A stretch of 64,000 nucleotides of DNA from Acanthochlamys bracteata (taxonomy: Eukaryota > Streptophyta > Magnoliopsida > Pandanales > Velloziaceae), in contig CM034138.1 of the NCBI GenBank assembly GCA_019914995.1, forward strand, positions 4,216,001 through 4,280,000, given 5' to 3'. A program made the position numbers and the translations under genes. The notes beneath the pieces were generated by a model. That model saw only the letters and a list, made by a program, of their open reading frames with translations. It was not told the origin of the DNA and searched no databases. Shown in pieces: positions 54,662-64,000 of this stretch (its first letter is position 1; each line of letters starts with the position of its first letter).

Positions 54662-56700
54662 GAAGAAGAAGAAAACTGTGCAACATACTAGCAGGTTTTA
54701 GGGATGTTCCATACCCTTTTAGCTGTCCACAATTAAGAGTGATAATATATTTATTGGATACAATTGAGCTCTCATTTCACTTCTGCTTTAGTATCGTTTT
54801 AGAAGTACGTTCTAATTTTGTTGACTCTACAATTTGTTTTTTAAATTTTAGGATGCATAGACAAAATAGACATTATAAATTTATTATATGTATAGAATAA
54901 AAACACATTACATCTTTAGAAATATATAATGCAAACCGACCAAAAGTACCGCACGAAATTTTCAAATCAAATTTTCACCGCTGGATATAAAAAACTATGA
55001 GTTGAGAACATATTGATAACATTTTAGATTAATCAGAATACAAATAAATCTCTATCAAAATTCTTAATCAAAAAAATATAAAAAATTAAATTTGACAAAA
55101 TATATACCGTTTTGTGTCATTTTAATTAAGATTTTCCATAGATATCGGTACATATTACGATTGGCTAAAATTTAATCAATATATTCTCAACTCGTGGTTT
55201 TTTATATTCAACAGTTAAGATTAAATTTAGAGATCACGGCCGCCACTTTTGATCGGCATATGTATTATGATTCTCTAAAAATATCATGTGTGTCTATCCT
55301 ATCTCTTTATTATATGTATAATTTTTTTATTAGTTAAGCTAACAAAATCTACTTTTAAAAATATTTAAAATAAATTTATAAACTTAATACATGCTCTTAA
55401 CCCCAAGCTAGGTGGTACTAGTGGGTTAGTATAGCTACCCCTCCTAACTCTCGTAACTCGTCTAACTAAATTTATAAAGCATGTGGGCATGCAGTTTGAG
55501 CTCTCTCCAGCTTGTCCTATTGCATCTCTTTTCTATAGGGTGGTTACGTAGTTGTCAGCTCGCATAAGTTCAACATCAGCCAATCTCCACAATCTACAAA
55601 CTTCAGATAGCAGAAGCAGATAGTTATCATAGTGTGATTCAAAGGGACCATGCCCATACTTTTCCTTTCTCTAATCTGCGAGTACAAATATAATCTCTAC
55701 AGGACACACTTGTACGTCACCAATATAATTTCTTATCACATTTTACCTAAGGACAATTTGTTTTACCCAAATTTCAACTTAGCCTTCTTCTTTTTACAAA
55801 TTAAAATACTAAACTAGCAGATTTAAATGTAATTCCGTTTTAAGTTAAATTTCTTTTATTTTTCCCTCAAAAGAATGAAGCTTTGGCATAAAACTATAAA
55901 AGTGATTACAGAAAGAGTGCGCGTAAAAGAAAGGAGTGCGTAGAAGTGATAATAACTTTAGTCTACCATTAACTTAAAAACCTAGCAGACGTAAACTAGA
56001 AGCTAATTTCACACATCAAACATGAAGTGATTAAAGCAGCTTTTGCTTCGGTCGAGTATTAGGATTTAAGACTTAATTAATTTACCATGCAGCAGATATT
56101 ATCCTTCTTATCCACCCAAATAGAGTTTAATGAAACATCAATGCACAAGAGTTAAAAAAAAACGAACAAACCCACAATTCTTAATATAACAGTGAAAAGA
56201 AAAGCAAAATATTCTCAATCCAAAAAAATTTTAAAGAAATAAATATGGGAAAATTTAGAATAAATCTGGCCCATACTGACATGAACTTTAACCGAAAAGA
56301 AATACAATAATACTAATTTAGAAATGTTAGTAACAAGTAGATTAGTCTTGTAAATGTGATGAGGAATATTATATGTATTAAGAGAATTAGAATCGCATTC
56401 TTGCTGTGTTGTTGTGTTCTATTCTATTCTAAAATTCTTCCTTCTTTTACAGCAACTAACTCAGCCTCAAACAAACACTACCCGTCTCAATTAATTAAAA
56501 TCTCAAAGAATCATTTATCTTAATCAACAGTCTTCAAATAATTAAGACAAATATTTTGAAACAAAAAAAAATCAAAAAGAAAAACCATTGATCTAATTGA
56601 CTAATTAAATCACACCAGACAACATAAAGACAAAAGCATTAATAAATGATAACAAAAAAACTTATACCAAATAACCTGTTCATAGTTCATCAGATATCTA
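52851..56700. other. AT-rich spacer
   Basis: No supportable gene. It contains an (AAT)n then (GAA)n microsatellite at 54632-54672, and AT-rich blocks at 53740-53900 and 54050-54200 that resemble MITE interiors. The stretch next to 56925 is the probable 3'UTR of the DUF4408 gene. Confidence 0.4.
54632..54672. repeat. Compound microsatellite (ATA)n(GAA)n
   Basis: About nine ATA/AAT units followed by about four AGA/GAA units without interruption. Confidence 0.9.
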
Positions 56701-56924
56701 ATATCAAACTAAAAAAATCTATCCAAAAAAATATTAGAAGTAGAACAGAGTTCTAGCTTGATGAATTTTGAATTGAAATTTCTGTACAGAAACTGAAGCA
56801 TTCGGTTAAAGAGAAGAAACAAAAGAAAGTACGGAAGTTTTGAAATCAGAAAACCATGGAGAAAGGTCTTCAATTCTTTTTTGGGGAACCTGTAATAACA
56901 TACACAAACTTTTTCCGGTCTCAA

Positions 56925-57707
56925 TCATTCATGCGGCGCCGCGGCCAACGATTCCTCGCGCTGAAACTTCTGCTGCTTAGCAATGAACGCTTCAACGGTG
57001 CGCCGGAACTCTTCGGCGTCTTCTTCTTCTTGTTCGGCTGCTGCCCCGATCAAAGCGTTTGATTTCGCAAGAATCTTCGTTGAGGTCTCTGACTCTGCTC
57101 GCCGGAGATCAGCTGTCTTATCTTTCGTTGGCTTGCGGTCGAGTTTTTCCGACTTGCTGCGGCGACATTCTCTCGGTTTCCGGAGAGTCTCGATACAAAC
57201 TTGTTTATCTTCGTATACCACCAGCTCTCCTCCGGTCGCCACCCCCGCCGCAGCAGAAACAATACCATTCTCCTCAGGAAACCAATCGAATATTCTCTCC
57301 TTGCTCTCGACTAACTCCACATCGTAGATTTCATCTCCGGCTGTAGAATTAGGCGATTGTTTACTCCCGGCGTCATGTCCACCACCATTAACTCTACCGT
57401 TGGAATTAATGGGAGAAGGAGATGTAGAGCTGTTACTAGAATTAGAATTAGGAGAGAGTTTGCCGGAGAAGAGAAGGACAACGATGGCGTTGCCGATGAA
57501 GAAAACCGCGGGGGGTTTAGTGAGTGTGGAGATAACAGATTTCAGAATTCCGCCGGAGAATTTCGCGGCGGCGGGAAGTCGTGCCGATGTCCACGTCAGC
57601 AACATAAGAATAGCTCCGGCTTCTGCGCATCTGAGAAAAACACCAACATGCCGGAGCCTCTTGTACCGCCGTATCGCGATCTCCTTCTCCAACTTCACAC
57701 TATCCAT
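56925..57707 (-). CDS. DUF4408 / DUF761 plant membrane protein
   Basis: Intronless ORF of 260 residues. Residues 1-90 match the DUF4408 pattern: a basic MDSVKLEKEIAIRRYKRLR start, then two hydrophobic segments (about 22-42 and 66-82, 'PPAVFFIGNAIVVLLFSG'). The middle is a disordered Ser/Asn/Gly-rich linker (about 85-125) and a charged Lys/Arg/Glu region. The end, EEFRRTVEAFIAKQQKFQRE, is the DUF761 motif of the 'cotton fibre expressed' family. The function of this family is not established. The N-terminus suggests a membrane anchor with a cytosolic tail. A TATA-type CTATAAAT (minus strand, 57888-57881) lies about 175 bases upstream of the ATG. Start chosen at the first Met, which gives the conserved DUF4408 beginning. 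Confidence 0.88.
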   Translation of the reverse strand: MDSVKLEKEIAIRRYKRLRHVGVFLRCAEAGAILMLLTWTSARLPAAAKFSGGILKSVISTLTKPPAVFFIGNAIVVLLFSGKLSPNSNSSNSSTSPSPINSNGRVNGGGHDAGSKQSPNSTAGDEIYDVELVESKERIFDWFPEENGIVSAAAGVATGGELVVYEDKQVCIETLRKPRECRRSKSEKLDRKPTKDKTADLRRAESETSTKILAKSNALIGAAAEQEEEDAEEFRRTVEAFIAKQQKFQREESLAAAPHE

Positions 57708-57880
57708 TCAATTGATCGACAAAAAAAGGAATGAGAATTTTGCAACAGGTGGGAAAAGCAAAGAGATCGACAAAATTTCGAAGTGTTTTGGTTTATTTCT
57801 GTTTTTTTTCCTGTTCTTTTCTTTTATTTTCTCCTGAAGAAGAGTTGAAAGAAAGCAACAAGGACACTGAGCTCCTACTA

Positions 57881-57888
57881 ATTTATAG
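57881..57888 (-). promoter_or_regulatory. TATA box of the DUF4408 gene
   Basis: On the minus strand this reads CTATAAAT, about 175 bases before the ATG and followed by a purine/pyrimidine-biased leader. Confidence 0.5.
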
Positions 57889-57899
57889 GGCGGGATAAC

Positions 57900-60800
57900 A
57901 GGGTAACATGTACCGATATGTTTTCTTTTAAAAACTTTATTCGAAAGTTTTTATGTTTCTCCATTTTTTGTGTTTATGTTCACTCGCGGTACGATTACTT
58001 GAATGTTTTGGTCGTTTATTGTCCGAGACATTTGTACGGTATAAGGTGGAGGTCAAGAACGCCCGCACGAGTGTTCGGAGGTGACCATACCGCAGCTTTA
58101 CTTGATAGAGCGGTGGTCTATACTGTGCGTGCTCTCCAGCTCGGGCGCTTTTTCTCTCCAGTCACTAGCGGTATGATTACCGTACTACTAGTTCACTATA
58201 AAGCTTCCGGAGTTTTTATATAGGAACCGTTTCGGTGATCAAAATTAACCTAACCCGTGGTAACGGAAAAACATAAGCTCGCGCGGTAACTTTATTGTTT
58301 CACCGCTCAAAAACTTTTAATAAAAGGAAAAAGTTAAACCTCGTGGAGAAAATTAAAAATTCAAATGTGAAGAACAGACGGTTGAGATCGCGTAGGGTCG
58401 ACTTGATTGTACGGCTTTGATCACGTGAAGGGTGCGGGATGGTTTTTAGGAGATCGTTGTACATGCTTCTGTGGGCCCATGACTACATAATCTGGCTCGT
58501 AAGCCCATCGCTCCTTTTAATTAATTAATTTAATAAAACATTCTTCATTCCTTGATATGAAACTGATGAAAGTTCCGAAAGATTATTTGCTATTAGATGA
58601 GTTAAAATTAATCGCAGTGATTACGGCGGTGTTTAGTGAGGAAAAAGAGGTGAAGGAATTGAAGGCCAGGGGATTAATTGATTTCAGCACGTAACTGAAA
58701 GGACAGTCCTCCCAATGGACTGGACACACGAAATAATAATACTACGAAGAGTTTCGCATGAAAATCTGCGATGTTTCACGATGGTATTGATTTGCACCGG
58801 TATCAAAAGTAATTTTTTAATTTATTTTTTAATATATTTTTTATAAATATTTAAATAATTTTTTAAAAAATATAAAATAATTATATATAATAAAAAATTT
58901 TATTATTTAATTTACTTTTAGTAATTTTATTTTTAAATTACTTTTAATGCATATAAATTATACAATATATAATTTATTTATATATTTTTATAAAATTTTA
59001 AAATAATGCAAAATAAAAAAGTTACTTAATATAAATAACTAATTTTGTTAATGCAAAAGAAAAGAGGAGCGTAATTTGAAATCAATTACAAACCATAAAT
59101 ACTTGTAACACACCTTTGCAATTCAATATTTTCACGTTCTTTATGAATAATAATTATATTATTATTTTATTCATGTTTCTATACGAATTCTTTTGACTAA
59201 AAGAGGACTTAGTTTTGTCTTTTCTAGTAGTCAATTCAAATGAGTGAACAAAAATGATATTCAAATGAAGTACTTGAGTGAGTGATTGAGGAAACCACCG
59301 CTCATGTCATGACGTTGGTATTGAGAAACTAATATAACCTTTTCTAGCTTTTATACAATGTTAAAAGATTGACTAAAATAAAAAAGAAACAAGGTTTATT
59401 ATAAATTTTTGCAGAAGGTGACAAAGTTCGTGTTCTTCATTTAGTTCATTTGAGTTTTCTTTACGGGAAAATCTTGCTAAGTTCACAATTTGATTCAGCA
59501 CCATTCTTATTAGTTGTTGTTATTTTATATTGTTAGAAGTTTTACAAACTCTCATAATATTTTTTGTCATTCAAACAATTACTTTTAGAATATTTTAATT
59601 ATAAAAAAATTACTTTTTCAAATTTTTGAGTTCAACTATTTTATATATTTTACTTCTTGATTAAAATTTATTTTTATTTTGACAATAATTTACTTACATT
59701 AAAAGTTTACTCCAAATTTCATTTACACTTCCAATCATTAAGAGTCAAAACTACAACCTAACTGAAGAATAATAGGTCAAATTAATGATACAAGAAGTTT
59801 TATACAATTTAATCCTCAATATAATTGCTATGTCAGCGAATATTTTACCGAATAATCTCTGTTTTAATTAAATTGCTTGCTCCTCTAAATTGAATTGTAA
59901 TGTAAAAACGAAAAGGAAAACAAATCTAACATTAATTTAGTTGTTTTCCCCTTTGAATTGACTTGGTAAAAGCAATTCACGAAGTTAGGTAACTGAAATG
60001 CAACCGCAGTGGCGAGTATTAACAATATCTATTCTCTACGTATTCAATAATAAGAAAAAAACAAAAGAAAAGAAAAATTGAAGGAGTTATGATTTGACAG
60101 TAGTTGTATGAAGATTTGATTGGACGAAATATAAAGTCGTACATAGCAACACAGCACTGCTCGCGTGAACGATCGATGTATGCATGTTAACACCAAAGCT
60201 GAAGAGACAACTCCAACCCCATGAACCCTGTTTACGTGCACTAGATCTTTTGTACTTACTAAAACATTCATAAACAAATTTTTTTTAAAAATAACTCCAA
60301 ATTACAATTAAAAGGTTCTTACTTTTAAAAAGTTTAAAATAATTTATTTAAAACTTTTGTAAAAAGTAAGTTTTAATTTTTCTATTAAAAATAATAAAAT
60401 AATCTATAGACCCAAAATATAAATAAACTAGAATATCAAAGGAACTCCAGAAAAACTTATCACAAAAAAAAATTGTATAACTAGTTCTAAGTTTATTAAA
60501 ATAAATTCAATAATCCACGGACAAAAGTTTGTATATATAATTTAATTTCTAACGTGCATCGTTGAATCTGAATCAAGTTTAAATTTTTGTATCTAAGATT
60601 TTTGTATCTGAATCCGAATCATTTTTTATCTAAAATTTAACTATCAAAATTTAAAAATTCAAACTATATAAATTTAATTATAAATTTATTTTCAATATTA
60701 AATAAACGAAAACATTCAATTTTATAAAATCTATTCAGTAACCCTATGTTTACTTTTTATTAAATTTACTTTGAAAAACAGAGTTTAAAGTTACGTGACC

Positions 60801-61066
60801 ATAACCTCCATACCAGCTCAATGCTACTGAACTGCCAACAATGCATGCATGAGTGCAACTAACAGTAGATCAGACTTTAGTAGACCACTAGTAGCAAGTA
60901 GTAGGGTTCACGGATCTCACAAAACCTTCATTTGACTCAAGATTGATCCCATAAGAAACTGCCACGTGTATGAAAAAGTTTGCCAAGTCAGATACACTAT
61001 TTCTGCTTCTGTGCAAGTTCTTCAAAGGACACTTTTCTCTGCTGGTCTGTTTCATTGCTGTTGATT
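57900..61066. other. Spacer upstream of the DUF4408 gene
   Basis: The part at 57975-58300 is richer in GC and repeats the word GCGGTA(C/T)GATTAC. Further right the sequence is AT-rich (58800-59060 and 60290-60700), with no gene, RNA or paired terminal repeat that I can support. Confidence 0.35.
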
Positions 61067-61068
61067 TT

Positions 61069-61295
61069 GGGCATGTTTACTATAAGGTAAACTTATTTTT
61101 TTAAAAGTCAATTTAAAAAATAAAATTAAAAATTAAAATATTTAATAAAAAATAAAATTTATAATTATTTTATATTATAAATAAATTTTAAAAAATAAAT
61201 TTTAATAAAAATAATTTATTTTAATTTTGTAATGTATTTTGTGATGTAAGTGAATTTAAAAAAACATAAGTTTGATGGGATATATAAACACGCTC
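61069..61295. mobile_element. Small MITE, possibly hAT/Harbinger-like
   Basis: The left end GGGCATGTTTACTATAAGG pairs with the inverse of the right end, GAGCGTGTTTATATATCC. The ~227-bp body is almost pure A/T. The target duplication was not fixed, so the superfamily is open. Confidence 0.45.
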
Positions 61296-64000
61296 TTTAT
61301 GGTGCTTCCAAAGTTTTTGAATTTATTAATGAGGTTGAGACTTCAAATGATTGCTTGCATTACTTGTGAATGCGGAGCTTTTTCTTTGTTGTTCCATTTC
61401 TTTCCTTGTTTGTTTTTTATGGTTAATTTGATGGTTTTTGTATAATGATTTTGAATTGACTTTTGATCAAATTTAATTGGTATTTTTTGCTTTTCTTTTC
61501 AATTTAGATCCGTAGCTAACCTTGTGTGTTTTCATAACACAAATGACAATTCTAGTACTTGTAGCGATTGGGATAAGAAAAATAACTAGATGGGTAAGTA
61601 AAGATAATTTCCTAGTGCGAAAAGTTAAGCAGTTGCTCTTTCAATTATAAAAGAAATAAAATTAAGAATATAGATGTTATTTCTGAAATAAAAAAGTATA
61701 TGGCTTATCTATTCTACCAAACTTTCTTTGAAAATAATTTTCAAGATAAGCATAATATCGAGTGTTTTTCAAATGCCCAAAATTTTAATTTGCTCGTATA
61801 AAAATAAAGTTTCGGACTATTCACATATTTCAAATATAAAGTGAATTCAAAACTATAAAATTACTGTACTTCATTTCTAACTTACTTTAGAAAATAAAAA
61901 TTAAATTTCACTTCCAATTCAATTCAATAAATAATTGAAAAATAAAAACTGAATTCTATTACTCCCACTCATTTTTTAGAAAACTCCACTTTCACGTTTT
62001 ATTTTCGCAAAACTCACTTATGTGTATTTTAAGCACGCCCATAATAAATGGCGAAGATTATTTCCTCTGTTTTTGTTCCTACTTTGATAATTATTCGGAT
62101 CATTTAGACATAATAGAGAGATAAAAGCAAGATAGGTATTTTCAAAAAATTTCTAAATTATTTTTAGATGTAGCTGAAGAATAAAATGGCATGTATTAAC
62201 TCATGTAGCCAACAACATGAGTATAAAATAATTCAAAAGCAAACAATTTGAAAGATTGAAGATAAGGACACGGAAGATTCAACAACAAGGATTAAGAAAA
62301 GAAACTGCAAACGTAGCAGACAGACACACTCACTGGCTAAAAGGAATTTATTCCTTCAAATGGTGGGTTATTAGATTTTCAACTTTGCATTTTGCACTAC
62401 CAGATTCATTGATTCCATTGGCATCAAATCCGATTGCTTTTGAAGCAAATTAGTTAAACACTTTCTACAAAGGAATATAAGGTCAGTTGCTTTGGAAATC
62501 TCTGGAGTTTCTTACACCGCTAATATTGCCTTTGCATTTTTTACTTACATGTTCTTCATATAAATCCAATCCTTTTTCTGCATTTTATTATTATTATTTT
62601 TTTCATATGCTTCATATAATCCAATGTAGCTATCCAAGTTTTAAGTTCTCTTCCTAGAAGTCCAATCCTTATGTAGTTCTGTATTGAAGTGTTCTAGCTA
62701 GTTTAAGCAGAAGAATTATTCCATGTTTCATCATAGTTTCCCAAGTCAGTTCAACATCAGCACCTCAGCTTAATTAAAAGAACTAAACCTTTATTTGGCA
62801 ATTTATCATTTTAACTTCAAATTCGTTTAACAATGGCAAATTAGTAAAGCCTAATTTCAATAAAAATTGAACTTTATTTGTCTTAACAAAAATACAAATT
62901 AAACAAGTCAACGCGTATACCATTAATCTTTCAAATTTTAGTTAGGCAAAAGTGATGCTTGCAATCTAATAGTTACACTTAAAGCTAATGATTCCAAATA
63001 AGCAATTCTGGTACCCAAAAAGTTTTTCTTTCTGGTGTGTAAAGTCAGTTAGAGAGATCAGGGAGAATTTTTCCTTGGAGGATGGCTTTCTAAGACAACA
63101 AACTCTTGTCTGCTAAAACTAAAATACTTACTTCTTTATAAGAGAATGAGGAATGGATCTGTTTGACATAAAGAACCAAACAGAGATAATGAAAATACTT
63201 TGTTAACAAAAACAATTAGTGATATATAAAAGAGTTTGCTTAGTGTTTGGCTTAATAATATGATTGAATAATGAAAAGCTATACTGGTAGTGCAGTTTTT
63301 TAACTAACACTCAAAGCAATGCCATGCGTCTAGAATGATTCGAACTTTGATGAAAAAGGCATAGGTGTATAATGAAGAAGAGGAAAGCTTATACAAGAAA
63401 ATTCTCAAATTGGTGCCAACAACAGTGATCAATCATAACCTTCAGAATTCAAGTTAACTTGAATGAGGTTGCAGCATGTGTCCATCAAGAAAAGCTGTGC
63501 TCTTGTGACTACGGAAGATATGCCAAATTGACCAATTGTAATTGAGCAAGGACAAGAGGCATCAATGGTGTGACATGTCCTAGGAAGTTCACACTCAAAT
63601 GGTAACCTGGATTCATGGCTTTCAGATTTTGCATGAAAGAGGCAACTGCTTTAGTGTCGGCTGCTTCATAACTTTCCAGTTTAAACATAGAACAATGTCT
63701 CATCATAGATAAAAAGTAGACAAAATGATGCTACTATTCAATGGACTGAAAGTTAAATAAATAATTGGAGATCTAATCTAGCCATAAAAAATTCATTACT
63801 TTCTACAAATGGCATCATCAGCTTCTATATTCCAACAAACAGAAATATGGGAAATAAAATAGCAGAAGTTTATAAGATCTAGATATTTTGAATAAGGCGT
63901 TCAAGGATGCTTTAAACTCATCAAAGGACTAAGAACATGCAAGTATACTGGAGAAAACTAGATATCGAAGACCGAATAAGACCCCACTATCAACCGAGCC
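61296..64000. other. Spacer at the right edge
   Basis: AT-rich sequence without a firm gene. On the minus strand an open stretch at 63509-63706 reads 'YEAADTKAVASFMQNLKAM' with a possible donor just after it (CCAG|GTTACC near 63605). It might be one exon of a gene running left, but no partner exon was recognised. Confidence 0.3.

Noticed and set aside
56983-57837. Long + strand ORFs opposite the DUF4408 gene
   Set aside because: They are shadows of the GC-rich minus-strand gene; only the minus-strand product shows known domains.
63509-63706. Minus-strand ORF at the right edge
   Set aside because: The first part looks protein-like, but no family, partner exon or promoter could be identified; it is kept only as a note in the spacer entry.

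Overview
The window looks like nuclear DNA from a dicot-type plant. Genes are sparse and split by many small introns with GT-AG borders. Long AT-rich spacers carry plant transposons, and every recognisable product is a plant protein: 60S P2, a plastid S41 protease, plant pterin dehydratase, a phytepsin-type aspartic proteinase with its saposin-like insert, and a DUF4408/DUF761 protein. I cannot name the species.

Layout. 1-8280: transposon land, with a decayed Copia reverse-transcriptase piece (about 850-1660) and a complete-looking but decayed 5.1 kb CACTA (En/Spm) element (1904-6983). The CACTA element sits in one copy of a small tandem duplication. 8280-10560: a P2 ribosomal stalk gene (+) with intact splice sites but an in-frame TAG at codon 20 and a hAT-type MITE in intron 2. 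10.6-17.6 kb: spacer plus remains of a PIF/Harbinger element (Myb/SANT-like partner gene and transposase fragment). 17950-25343 (-): a 12-exon plastid C-terminal processing protease. 26276-26539 (-): an orphan exon-like ORF of unknown identity. 27432-34169 (-): mitochondrial-type pterin-4a-carbinolamine dehydratase, with a MITE in one intron and an unresolved exon 1/exon 2 junction. 35167-40286: a Copia LTR retrotransposon riddled with stops. 42.8-49.4 kb (+): a complete 509-residue aspartic proteinase gene with a 5'UTR intron (holding two tandem SINE-like units) and a hAT-type MITE in its last intron. 50.1-52.9 kb: broken Gypsy and Copia pieces. 56925-57707 (-): an intronless DUF4408/DUF761 gene. 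57.9-64 kb: AT-rich spacer with one MITE and no gene I can support.

The genes are unrelated housekeeping or organelle genes and show no sign of a cluster or pathway. Most unexplained structure comes from transposons inserted around and inside them. The points most worth checking are the nonsense codon in the otherwise intact P2 gene, the in-frame duplicated splice acceptor in the last intron of the protease gene, the internal six-unit tandem array of the CACTA element with its decayed empty-site-like twin, the tandem SINE-like pair, and the dehydratase exon 1/2 phase conflict. I did not find a clearly new biological system.
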